Shown piece after piece: positions 35,517-43,968 of a stretch of DNA of 64,000 nt. The notes under the pieces are model-generated. The model saw nothing but the letters and a program-made list of their open reading frames with translations. It searched no databases and was not told the origin of the DNA. The stretch's first letter is position 1. Each line of letters begins with the position of its first letter. The position numbers and the translations under genes are program-made. This DNA is from Mycolicibacterium bacteremicum (GTDB lineage Bacteria > Actinomycetota > Actinomycetes > Mycobacteriales > Mycobacteriaceae), in the NCBI RefSeq assembly GCF_002086115.1, contig NZ_MVHJ01000003.1:124001-188000 (forward strand), given 5' to 3'.

Positions 35517-36320
35517 ATGAAGCGCGATGTCGGTGCCGAGCTCGAGGTCGACATCACCGCTCCCACCACGCTGGAATTCCAGATCGCGGTGGCGCCGCAA
35601 CCGGGCGCCGAGGTCCACGAGTCGCTCAGCTTCGTCCTGGACGGCACGCCGATCGAGGCCCAGGAGATCAGCGGTACCCACGGCAACCGCATTCACAAAT
35701 TCGACGCCGGTGTCGGCCACCTGCGGGTGGATTATTCGGCGACCGTGATCGGTTACGCCGATCCCCCACCGGTCACCGATTACGACCTGTCGATGTATCT
35801 GCGGCCCAGCCGGTACGCCGAGGCGGACAAACTGTTCGGATTCGCGGGAACCGAATTCGGCGACGTCACCGAGCCGACCGCGCTGCTCGAGCGGGTCTCC
35901 AGCTGGGTCGGGCGCCGACTGCAGTACGTGCCCGGATCCAGCGACCCGATCGACGGGGCGGTCGACACGATGCTGGCCGGCGCCGGGGTGTGCCGCGATT
36001 ACGCGCATCTGGTGGTCGCGCTGCTGCGCGCGGTCAAGGTGCCCGCCCGGCTGGTGTCGGTCTACGCGCCGGGGCTCTACCCGATGGACTTCCATGCGGT
36101 CGCCGAGGCCTTCGTCGACGGCCAGTGGCGGGTGGTCGATGCCACCCTGCTGGCCCCGCGCCAGAGCCTGGTCCGCATCGCGACCGGCCGGGACGCCGCA
36201 GACACCGCCTTCCTGGACAATCACAACGGCGCCATCACGTTGAGTCTGCTCTCGGTGCGCGCCATCACCGACGGGATGCTGCCCACCGATTCGGTCGAGC
36301 AATTGGTCACCCTGCACTGA
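35517..36320 (+). CDS. Transglutaminase-like cysteine protein
   Basis: A 267-residue soluble protein with a transglutaminase-like domain. The catalytic triad is visible: Cys159 in GVCRDYAH, His193 in MDFHAVAEAF and Asp208 in WRVVDATLL. The N-terminal part (about 1-100) is a beta-rich domain common to bacterial members. Such proteins usually act as proteases or amidases. An 8-bp GCCCCGAT/ATCGGGGC inverted repeat (35474-35481 and 35509-35516) runs up to the ATG. Single gene; substrate unknown. Confidence 0.82.
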   Translation: MKRDVGAELEVDITAPTTLEFQIAVAPQPGAEVHESLSFVLDGTPIEAQEISGTHGNRIHKFDAGVGHLRVDYSATVIGYADPPPVTDYDLSMYLRPSRYAEADKLFGFAGTEFGDVTEPTALLERVSSWVGRRLQYVPGSSDPIDGAVDTMLAGAGVCRDYAHLVVALLRAVKVPARLVSVYAPGLYPMDFHAVAEAFVDGQWRVVDATLLAPRQSLVRIATGRDAADTAFLDNHNGAITLSLLSVRAITDGMLPTDSVEQLVTLH

Positions 36321-36359
36321 CCACCGGCGCGAGACGACACTCACAGAACGACCAGTTAG

Positions 36360-36375
36360 GGCAGGCTGTCCTGCC
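36360..36375. terminator. Hairpin after the transglutaminase gene
   Basis: GGCAGG-CTGT-CCTGCC is a perfect 6-bp stem with a 4-nt loop, 40 nt after the stop. There is no U tract, as is usual in mycobacteria. It could also lie in the leader of the following mmpL gene. Confidence 0.45.
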
Positions 36376-36436
36376 ATCGGCGGCGCGAATCTGGTAAGAA
36401 CGAAGCACCTCTAACAGACCAGGAGGAGAGACCGGC

Positions 36437-39307
36437 GTGCCCGACTCTTCAGCGGCGACGGTCGTCACTCCCCGGGAGCAACACCGCGGCGGCCTTGCCA
36501 AGTTCATCCGCAAGTTCGCGGTCGTCATCATCATCGGCTGGATCGCGATGGTCGCGCTGGTCAGCCTGACGGTGCCGCCACTGGAGACCGTCGGCCAGAT
36601 GCGCTCGGTGTCGATGAGCCCCGAGTACGCCCCGTCGGTGATCGCCAGCAAGCGCATCGGCCAGGTCTTCGACGAATACCACTCCGACAGCCAGATCATG
36701 ATCGTGCTCGAGGGCGAGGAGAAGCTCGGCGCCGACGCGCACTATTACTACAACGATCTCGTCGACCGACTCGAGGCCGACACCGCGCACATCGAACACG
36801 TCCAGGACTTCTGGGGCGACCCGCTGACCGAGGCGGGCGCGCTGAGCGCCGACGGCAAGGCCGCCTATGTACAGGTGTTCCTCGCCGGCAACATGGGCGA
36901 GGCGCTGTCCAACGAATCGGTGGAGGCGGCCAAACAGATCGTCGATGCCGTCGCACCGCCGGCAGGCATCAAGGTCTATGTCACCGGCGGGTCGGCGCTG
37001 ATCGCCGATCAGCAGATCGCCGGTGACCGCAGCGTGCAGGTGATCGAGAGCGTCATCTTCATCGTCATCATCACGATGCTGCTGCTGGTCTACCGGTCCG
37101 TCCTCACCACGATCCTGGTGCTGGTCATGGTGGTGCTGGGGTTGTCGGCCGCGCGCGGTGTGGTCGCCTTCCTCGGCTATCACGAGCTGATCGGGCTCTC
37201 GACCTTCGCCACCCAGATGCTGGTGACACTGGCGGTGGCCTCGGCCACGGACTACGCGATCTTCCTCATCGGCCGATATCAGGAGGCCAGGTCGGTCGGC
37301 GAGGACCGAGAGTCGGCGTATTACACGATGTTCCACGGCACCGCGCATGTGGTGTTGGGCTCGGGTATGACGATCGCGGGCGCCATGCTCTGCCTGCACT
37401 TCACCCGGTTGCCGTACTTCCAGACGCTCGGCATCCCGATGGCGTTCGGCATGGTCACCGTGGTGGTCACGGCGCTGACGCTGGGTCCGGCCATCGTCAC
37501 CGTCGCCAGCCGCTACCGCAACCTGCTCGAACCCAAGCGCGCCATGCGCATCCGCAGCTGGCGGCGTATCGCGGCCGTCGTGGTGCGCTGGCCGGGCGCG
37601 GTGCTGCTGGCGACCATCGTGCTGTCGCTGATCGGCCTGCTCGCGCTGCCCGGCTACCGCACCAACTACAACGACCGCAACTACCTGCCCGAGAACCTGC
37701 CCGCCCAGGAGGGCTTCGCCGCCGCCGAGCGGCACTTCTCGGTGGCGCGGATGAACCCCGAGGTGCTGCTCGTCGAGACCGACCGCGATCTGCGCAACCC
37801 AGCGGACTTCCTGGTCATCGACAAGATCGCCAAGGGCATCTTCCGGGTACCGGGGGTGGGCAACGTCCAGGCCATCACCCGGCCGCAGGGCGAGCCGCTG
37901 GAGTTCAGCACCATCCCGGCGCAGATGAGCATGAACGGCGCGAGCCAGCAGATGAACCAGGCCTACATGGACGACATGTTCGCCAACATGCTCGCCCAGG
38001 CCGATGACATGCAGTCGACCATCGACACCATGACCCGCATGGTGGGCCTGATGACCGAGATGAGCGCCACCACGCAGAGCATGGTGACCAAGTCCAACGA
38101 TATGGCCGTCGACATCGCCGAGTTGCGGGACAACATCTCCAATTTCGACGACTTCTTCCGGCCGATCCGCAATTACTTCTACTGGGAACCGCACTGCTAC
38201 AACATCCCGATCTGTTGGTCGATGCGCTCGGTCTTCGACGCCCTGGACGGCACCGACCGGCTGACAACTCAGTTCGAAGAGGTGCTGCCGGACCTGAACC
38301 GGATGGCCGCGCTGATGCCGGAGATGCTGGAGGTCATGCCGCAGCAGATCGCGACGATGGAGTCCTCGCGCGACATGATGCTGCGGATGTATCAGACCCA
38401 GAAGGGCATTCAGGACCAGGGCATGGAGATGTCGGCGAATCAGAGCGCGATGGGCGACGCGTTCAACGATTCCAAGAACGACGACACCTTCTACCTACCG
38501 CCGGACATCTTCAACAACGAGGATTTCAAACGCGGTATGGAGAGCTTCATCTCCCCGGACGGAAAGTCCGTGCGGTTCATCATCTCTCACGCCGATGACC
38601 CGCTGACCCCCGATGGCATCGAACTGATCGACCAGATCAAGACCGCCGCCAAGGAGTCGATCAAGGGGACCCCGCTGGAGGGCTCGAAGATCTACATGGC
38701 CGGTACCGCCTCGGCGTTCAAGGACATGCAGGAGGGCAACAACTACGACCTCATCATCGCCGGGGTCGCCGCGCTCAGCCTGATCTTCATCATCATGCTG
38801 TTGATCACCCGGTCGCTGGTGGCCTCGGCGGTGATCGTCGGCACCGTGGTGCTCTCACTGGGCGCGTCGTTCGGTCTGTCCATCCTGATCTGGCAGCACA
38901 TCCTGGGCATCGAGCTGTATTTCATGGTGATGGCGATGGCCGTGATCGTGCTGCTCGCCGTCGGCGCGGATTACAACCTGCTACTTGTCGCGCGTATGAA
39001 AGAGGAGATCCACGCCGGCCTGAACACCGGCATCATCCGGGCCATGGGCGGCACCGGTTCGGTGGTGACCGCGGCCGGCCTGGTGTTCGCGTTCACCATG
39101 ATGTCGATGTTCGTCAGCGAGATGGTGGTGGTGGCGCAGGTCGGCACGACGATCGGTCTGGGCCTGTTGTTCGACACTCTGGTGATCCGGTCGTTCATGA
39201 CGCCGGCCATCGCGGGGCTGCTCGGCAAATGGTTCTGGTGGCCGCAGCTGGTGCGACAGCGGCCGGCCCGGACGCCACCGCCGCCCCGGGAAACTGCCTC
39301 CGTATGA
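36437..39307 (+). CDS. MmpL-family RND transporter (orphan)
   Basis: This 956-residue protein is an MmpL lipid/siderophore-type RND exporter with 12 membrane helices, two periplasmic porter domains, and an inserted coiled-coil domain at about residues 490-660 of the MmpL4/MmpL5 type. The coiled coil is strikingly Met-rich. The proton-relay Asp-Tyr pairs are present in helices 4 and 10 ([18 protein letters not shown]). RBS AGGAGGAG precedes the GTG. No mmpS gene is adjacent, unlike the paralogue at 43958; the cargo is unknown. Confidence 0.88.
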   Translation: MPDSSAATVVTPREQHRGGLAKFIRKFAVVIIIGWIAMVALVSLTVPPLETVGQMRSVSMSPEYAPSVIASKRIGQVFDEYHSDSQIMIVLEGEEKLGADAHYYYNDLVDRLEADTAHIEHVQDFWGDPLTEAGALSADGKAAYVQVFLAGNMGEALSNESVEAAKQIVDAVAPPAGIKVYVTGGSALIADQQIAGDRSVQVIESVIFIVIITMLLLVYRSVLTTILVLVMVVLGLSAARGVVAFLGYHELIGLSTFATQMLVTLAVASATDYAIFLIGRYQEARSVGEDRESAYYTMFHGTAHVVLGSGMTIAGAMLCLHFTRLPYFQTLGIPMAFGMVTVVVTALTLGPAIVTVASRYRNLLEPKRAMRIRSWRRIAAVVVRWPGAVLLATIVLSLIGLLALPGYRTNYNDRNYLPENLPAQEGFAAAERHFSVARMNPEVLLVETDRDLRNPADFLVIDKIAKGIFRVPGVGNVQAITRPQGEPLEFSTIPAQMSMNGASQQMNQAYMDDMFANMLAQADDMQSTIDTMTRMVGLMTEMSATTQSMVTKSNDMAVDIAELRDNISNFDDFFRPIRNYFYWEPHCYNIPICWSMRSVFDALDGTDRLTTQFEEVLPDLNRMAALMPEMLEVMPQQIATMESSRDMMLRMYQTQKGIQDQGMEMSANQSAMGDAFNDSKNDDTFYLPPDIFNNEDFKRGMESFISPDGKSVRFIISHADDPLTPDGIELIDQIKTAAKESIKGTPLEGSKIYMAGTASAFKDMQEGNNYDLIIAGVAALSLIFIIMLLITRSLVASAVIVGTVVLSLGASFGLSILIWQHILGIELYFMVMAMAVIVLLAVGADYNLLLVARMKEEIHAGLNTGIIRAMGGTGSVVTAAGLVFAFTMMSMFVSEMVVVAQVGTTIGLGLLFDTLVIRSFMTPAIAGLLGKWFWWPQLVRQRPARTPPPPRETASV

Positions 39308-39557
39308 GCGATTGGGCGCCTCATGCGCCACTCTGTGGCCCTGTGACCTCACCTGAAACATCGCTCAGCAAATTTTCTCGGTGAGCATTCTTACCCGTCT
39401 TCAGCGAGCAGTGCTGCGCCATTGCTGTAACATTGTCCGTAATTTGCGACTTTGGCGAAGAATTGAGCAAACGCGTCAATATCGGCTCCGGCGAGTACGA
39501 TCTTGATGCCCCCGGCACTTGCGCCGTCGCATGAAGCGGGGACCGGACGGAGGCAGG
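39308..39557. other. AT-richer intergenic segment before the GGDEF gene
   Basis: This 250-bp stretch has no credible gene. It is richer in A/T than its neighbours (AAATTTTCTCGG, GTAATTTGCGAC), typical of a promoter region; TGTAAC near 39424 is a possible -10. GGAGGCAGG before ATG 39558 is the ribosome binding site. Confidence 0.5.
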
Positions 39558-40637
39558 ATGAGCACCGCGGATCGTTCGCGCCGGTCCATGCCTGCTGCAC
39601 ATGAGGGCCTGGGGCTCGACTACACCCGCGGTATGGAGCGGTTGCTGCACACCGTGCAGGAGCTCTCGCTGGCGCGCAGCCTGCCCGAGATCCAGCGGAT
39701 CGTGCGGGCCGCCGCCCGCGAACTGACCGGATGCGATGGCGCCACCTTCGTGTTGAAGGACGACGGCATGTGCTACTACGCCGATGAGGACGCCATCGAG
39801 CCGTTGTGGAAGGGCAGCCGCTTCCCGCTGGAGAACTGCATCAGCGGCTGGGCGATGACCAACCGGCAAGCGGCCGTCATCCAGAACATCTACGCCGACG
39901 ACCGGATCCCGCACGCCGCCTACCGGCCGACCTTCGTCAAGAGTTTGGTCATGGTGCCGATCCGGAAGCTGGATCCGGTCGGGGCGATCGGCAACTACTG
40001 GGCGACCGAACGGCTTCCGACCGAGGAAGAGGTCTCGCTGCTGCAGGCACTCGCCGACGCCACCTCGGTGGCGATGGAGAACGTGCAGATCTACGCCGAG
40101 TTGGAACAGCGCGTGCTGGACCGGACCGCGGATCTGGAGCGCGCCAACGATGCGATCCTGCAGCTGTCGGTGACCGACGACCTGACCGGTGTCACCAACC
40201 GGCGCGGGTTCTATCTGGTGGCCGAGCCGGCGCTGCACGCCGCACGCCGCGACGGGCTGGACTGCATGCTGGGTTTCATCGATGTCGACGGACTCAAGCT
40301 GGTGAACGACAGCCTGGGCCATGTCGTCGGTGATGCCCTGATCGCCGATGTGGCCACGGTGCTGCGCGACACACTGCGAAAATCCGACATCCTCGCCCGC
40401 ATGGGCGGCGATGAATTCTGCGTGCTCGCAATCGGTTCCGAGAGCGATCCGGCGGCTTTGAAGGCGCGGCTGACGGCGGCGATGCAGCAGTTCAACGATG
40501 CCGCGGGCCGGTCCTACCTGGTCTCGGCCAGCATCGGGTTGTTGCGGGTGCCGTTCGGCGACAACAGCTGCCTCGATGAGCTGCTGGCATCCGCGGACGA
40601 GCTCATGTACGCCGAGAAGCGGGCACGGCCGGCCTGA
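39558..40637 (+). CDS. GAF-GGDEF diguanylate cyclase
   Basis: The 359-residue protein has a GAF domain (about 30-190) that would sense a small ligand or redox state, then a short helix and a GGDEF domain. The catalytic motif is intact at residues 283-287 (GGDEF) and the inhibitory I-site RKSD (274-277) lies five residues before it, so it should be an active, product-inhibited diguanylate cyclase making c-di-GMP. No EAL or HD-GYP domain is attached. ATG 39558 has a good ribosome binding site; the frame is open to 39519. It is followed by a gap with a LexA-like site. Confidence 0.85.
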   Translation: MSTADRSRRSMPAAHEGLGLDYTRGMERLLHTVQELSLARSLPEIQRIVRAAARELTGCDGATFVLKDDGMCYYADEDAIEPLWKGSRFPLENCISGWAMTNRQAAVIQNIYADDRIPHAAYRPTFVKSLVMVPIRKLDPVGAIGNYWATERLPTEEEVSLLQALADATSVAMENVQIYAELEQRVLDRTADLERANDAILQLSVTDDLTGVTNRRGFYLVAEPALHAARRDGLDCMLGFIDVDGLKLVNDSLGHVVGDALIADVATVLRDTLRKSDILARMGGDEFCVLAIGSESDPAALKARLTAAMQQFNDAAGRSYLVSASIGLLRVPFGDNSCLDELLASADELMYAEKRARPA

Positions 40638-40699
40638 CCCACCCCCGCTGTCCCGGCGCCCCGTTCGGCGCTCTCGGCGTGGCGCGATCCCCAACGGCG

Positions 40700-40715
40700 T
40701 CGAACGTGTGTTCTA
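40700..40715. promoter_or_regulatory. Near-consensus LexA (SOS) box
   Basis: TCGAACGTGTGTTCTA matches the mycobacterial SOS box TCGAAC-N4-GTTCGA at 11 of 12 fixed positions. It overlaps a possible -10 (TCTAAT) and lies 60 bp before ATG 40776, a normal position for a LexA-repressed promoter. LexA binding is inferred. Confidence 0.7.
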
Positions 40716-40775
40716 ATCGGTGTCGCAACCGGCCCGCCGACTGCGGGCGATGAACCGGGAGGACTCACCGTACCA

Positions 40776-41189
40776 ATGACTTTCGACACCGTGACCGCCG
40801 ACGCTCCTGACCTCGTTCCTGCCGGCGAGCCCAGCACTGCACCCGCCCCCGGGCCGGCGACCGAGTCCGGCACCGCCGCCGAGGCTCCGAAGAAGGCTCC
40901 GGCGAAGCGGGCCGGCCGGAAGGCCAAGACCATCGAGCTCACCCTGACCGTGACCGGCACCGCCGACGGCGAATGGCAGGCCGAGCTGAAGCAGGGCAGT
41001 AATTATCTGGCCCGCGATATCGCCGTCGCTGCCGCGGCCGTCTCCCGGGCCGCCAAGGAGCTGCACGAAGACCTGTCCACACCCATCGACGCGATCATCG
41101 ACGAGGCGCGCTCCGTGCAAGCGGCACGGGTCGCGGCGTTGGAAGCCGAACTGGAGGCCGCGCGGGCGGCGCTGGCCGGGCTGGACTGA
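40776..41189 (+). CDS. Small actinobacterial protein (DUF6319-like) behind an SOS box
   Basis: A 137-residue soluble protein. The first third is disordered and rich in Pro, Ala, Lys (PKKAPAKRAGRKAK), like a nucleic-acid-binding tail. The rest begins KTIELTLTVTGTADGEWQAE, forms a beta segment and a helical region, and ends in an Ala/Glu/Arg-rich probable coiled coil. I recall similar actinobacterial sequences named DUF6319 but no function. GGGAGGA lies about 13 nt before the ATG. A near-consensus LexA box precedes it, suggesting induction by DNA damage. Confidence 0.7.
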   Translation: MTFDTVTADAPDLVPAGEPSTAPAPGPATESGTAAEAPKKAPAKRAGRKAKTIELTLTVTGTADGEWQAELKQGSNYLARDIAVAAAAVSRAAKELHEDLSTPIDAIIDEARSVQAARVAALEAELEAARAALAGLD

Positions 41190-41200
41190 TATCCGGCCGG

Positions 41201-42517
41201 TCAGTTGTCCGTGGGCGGGGCCTTGGGTTCGAAGGGTGTGTACCACCACCAGTGGGCTTTCTCCCCCGATGGTCCGCGGCATGGTGCGACATGCGGTGGC
41301 GGTCCGGTGGGTGGGCGTGCCAGCGATGCTGAGGTCAGGGTGCGGCCCTGGGAGTCGGTGACGGTCAGCGCATCGGCGGGCCCGGTCAGGGTGATCTCAC
41401 CCTTGTGATGCAGGCGGTGGTGAAAGGGGCACAGCAACACCAGGTTCCACAACTCGGTGGGCCCGCCGTGCTCCCAATGCAGCAGATGATGGGCATGCAG
41501 GCCGCGGGTCGCCCCGCAGCCGGGCACCACACAGGTCGGGTCGCGGTGCTCCAACGCCCGCCGCAACCGTCGGCTGATGGTGCGGGTGGCACGCCCGGAG
41601 CCCATCGGCACACCGTGGCGTTGCAGCCACACCTCACAGGTGGCGTCACACAGCAGGAACTGACGATCAGCATCGCTGAGCACCGGTCCCAGGTGCAGGG
41701 CCGCCGATGCCTTCTCGATGTCGTAGTGCACCACCACCGTGGTGTGCGCCCCGTGCGGCCGCTCAGCGGCCTCGGCGTCCCAGCCGGCCTCGATGACACT
41801 CATGAACGCATCCACATTGTCGGGGAACGGCGGCGCCGGATCAGTGGGCACACTGACCTGATCCTCGATGCGCACCTGCGGCACGGTCGCGGCGTCACGG
41901 TCGGCTTGGGCGTCGCGATCGCGCCGCCACTGGGCGATCAACCCCTCCTTGCGTGCATCCAACGCGGCATCGAACTTGGCGGCCTCCAACTTCGGCAGCC
42001 GGACCCGGTAGCTGGTGTACCCGTCTCGCTCGATCCGACTGAATGACCGCTTGGGTTCCGGTGCGGGTTCGGGGTCGGGGCGGGGTTCCTGCTTGACCGC
42101 GGTCCGCAACTGGGTGACGGTGGCAGTTTTGGCCAGCTCGGCGTAGTGGTCATCGGAGCCGTCGGCGGCATGTTCGGCGATCACCCCGAACTGATCGACC
42201 GACAACTGCCCCGCACGCAAACTCTCGGCCAGCCGGGGAAACACCCCGATGCGTTGGGCGATCGCCACCATCACCTGAGCATTGCGCGGTGACATACCGA
42301 ACCGCCAGGCCACCAACTCCGGCAACGAACGGCATCCGGTGTCACCCCACAGCGAGGGGCCGTCTCCGCCGTCGATCTCGGCGACGATGTCCACCAGCCG
42401 CCCGTCGAGGGCGTTGCGCTGACCGATCACCTCGGCCGCCTCGGCGTACAACCCCAGCAGCCGATCCGACACCGCATCCGCCGCATCAGCGGCGAAAACA
42501 TCTGTGGGAGGCGGCAT
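41201..42517 (-). CDS. DUF222/13E12-family protein with HNH endonuclease domain
   Basis: The 438-residue protein has the DUF222 region of the mycobacterial 13E12 repeat family (about 20-310) and a C-terminal HNH nuclease domain (about 330-400: CVVPGCGATRGLHAHHLLHW, then LVLLCPFHHRLHH). These genes occur in many copies in mycobacterial chromosomes, spread as mobile or duplicated elements, and some are SOS-regulated in M. tuberculosis. No flanking inverted repeats are seen. It is convergent with the SOS-box gene, 11 nt away. The Pro-rich tail (EPKAPPTDN) is likely disordered. Confidence 0.88.
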   Translation of the reverse strand: MPPPTDVFAADAADAVSDRLLGLYAEAAEVIGQRNALDGRLVDIVAEIDGGDGPSLWGDTGCRSLPELVAWRFGMSPRNAQVMVAIAQRIGVFPRLAESLRAGQLSVDQFGVIAEHAADGSDDHYAELAKTATVTQLRTAVKQEPRPDPEPAPEPKRSFSRIERDGYTSYRVRLPKLEAAKFDAALDARKEGLIAQWRRDRDAQADRDAATVPQVRIEDQVSVPTDPAPPFPDNVDAFMSVIEAGWDAEAAERPHGAHTTVVVHYDIEKASAALHLGPVLSDADRQFLLCDATCEVWLQRHGVPMGSGRATRTISRRLRRALEHRDPTCVVPGCGATRGLHAHHLLHWEHGGPTELWNLVLLCPFHHRLHHKGEITLTGPADALTVTDSQGRTLTSASLARPPTGPPPHVAPCRGPSGEKAHWWWYTPFEPKAPPTDN

Positions 42518-42629
42518 ACCACGATTCTAGAGAGGGGGTCCGACAAGTAGCGTCCACGAAAACCCGGCGCACACCGCGCTCGTCGCGCACACTTCTCATT
42601 CGACGGTGTCGGCACGCGAGGAGAATGCG

Positions 42630-43499
42630 ATGGTTCGCAGGACAACACACCGCCGGCGTCTGAAGCCCCTGCGCCGGTCACGGATCAGCGGCTACCGCGG
42701 CGGCTGGGCCTTGGTGACGGGTGCGGCCCGCGATGTCGGCCTGGGTTACGCCTTCGCCCGGCAACTCGCCGCCGAGGGCCTGAACCTCATCGTGGTGGAT
42801 GTGCTCGCCGATGAACTGGCGACACGGGCGGCAGAGTTGCGCGGTGAGTTCGGCGTCGACGTGGTCGCCGTGCCCTGCGATATGGCCGATCCGGATGCCA
42901 TCGCGCGGATCGCCCGTGCCGCAGACGGTATCGACGTCGACGTGCTGGTGTGCAATCACATGTTCACCCCGCCGGATACGCCACGCATCCTGGACATGCC
43001 GCTGGAGGTGCACCGCCGGATGATAGACGTGAACGCCCGCGGGTACACCGACCTGATCTATGTGTTCGGCAACCAGATGCGAGCGCGTGCAACAGGTTCG
43101 ATCATCGTGGTGGCCTCGGGTGTCGGTCTGACCTCCAGTCCGTTCACGGGTGCTTACGGGGCGAACAAGGCGTTCCAGGTCTGCCTGGGCGAGGCCCTCT
43201 GGTACGAGCTTCGCGGCACCGGGGTCGACGTGCTGGTGATGCTGGGCGGGCTGATGAACACCCAGGGTGACAAGTTCGATGCGTATCCGCAGTGGTTGAT
43301 CTCGGAGCCGCGCGACGTGGTGCGCCGGGTCCTCACCGCCGTCGGCCGCAAACACCTGCTGGTGCCGAGCCTGCCCAACCGACTGTTCCTGCTCGCCCAG
43401 ACGCGGCTGATGACCCGCCGGCGGGCGGTGTTGTCGATCGGGGACTTCATGGCCAAGGGGCTGGGCAAGCACGAACCCAGCGACCACACAGTTAGCTGA
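42630..43499 (+). CDS. Short-chain dehydrogenase/reductase with basic N-terminus
   Basis: A 289-residue SDR with a basic N-terminal extension (VRRTTHRRRLKPLRRSRISG) before the Rossmann fold. The cofactor motif is TGAARDVGLG, the catalytic Tyr/Lys are in GAYGANKAF, and CNH takes the NAG position. This extended type resembles SDRs of the 17-beta-hydroxysteroid or ketoreductase group. GAGGAG (42618-42623) six nt before ATG 42630 fixes the start; GTG 42606 is an alternative. It is followed 37 nt later by a membrane-protein gene. Confidence 0.78.
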   Translation: MVRRTTHRRRLKPLRRSRISGYRGGWALVTGAARDVGLGYAFARQLAAEGLNLIVVDVLADELATRAAELRGEFGVDVVAVPCDMADPDAIARIARAADGIDVDVLVCNHMFTPPDTPRILDMPLEVHRRMIDVNARGYTDLIYVFGNQMRARATGSIIVVASGVGLTSSPFTGAYGANKAFQVCLGEALWYELRGTGVDVLVMLGGLMNTQGDKFDAYPQWLISEPRDVVRRVLTAVGRKHLLVPSLPNRLFLLAQTRLMTRRRAVLSIGDFMAKGLGKHEPSDHTVS

Positions 43500-43536
43500 A
43501 GTAACCTTCTCGGCAGCGAGTAGCGGAAGGGTGATG

Positions 43537-43968
43537 ATGATCTGGGGCGAGCTGACAATCCTCGACGGCATCATGGCGGCGGTGTTCGCCAGCTGCGTCT
43601 TCGTCTACATCACCCGACTGGAGAACCGGACGCCGCACCCGATGGGCGAACAGGTCGGCGCGCACAAAGCGGTGCTGGCCAAGGTGCGCAAGCGCCAGCC
43701 GATCACCCGCGACGAGTACGACTACGCCCGCGAACTGGTCGACGACGCGCGCTCGCCTCTGGCGCTGGCCATCCCGGCGACCCTGTTCTGCATGGGCTTC
43801 TTCTACGTGGTCGGCTGCCTCTACGAACTGCATGTGCACGGCGGCGACCCGTCGTTTCGCACCTTCGTCGGCGGGATCCCCATGCTCACATCGATGAACA
43901 TGGCCGCCCAACTCCGCCGCGTCGCGCGCCTTCAGGGCAAGCTCGACGGCATCGCCGTCACGTCGTAG
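43537..43968 (+). CDS. Two-helix membrane protein of unknown function
   Basis: A 143-residue protein with an N-terminal membrane helix (LTILDGIMAAVFASCVFVYI), a charged middle part (RKRQPITRDEYDYARELVDD) and a second helix near residue 85 (LALAIPATLFCMGFFYVVGC). No family is recognised. ATG 43537 follows GGAAGG by 6 nt; ATG 43534 and GTG 43531 are alternatives. Its 3' end overlaps the convergent mmpL gene by 11 bp. It may form an operon with the SDR. Confidence 0.65.
   Translation: MIWGELTILDGIMAAVFASCVFVYITRLENRTPHPMGEQVGAHKAVLAKVRKRQPITRDEYDYARELVDDARSPLALAIPATLFCMGFFYVVGCLYELHVHGGDPSFRTFVGGIPMLTSMNMAAQLRRVARLQGKLDGIAVTS

Noticed and set aside
41201..42517. Complete mobile element for the DUF222-HNH gene
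   Set aside because: No terminal inverted repeats, target duplications or homing-type context were found; the family spreads in mycobacteria but only the gene itself is visible here.
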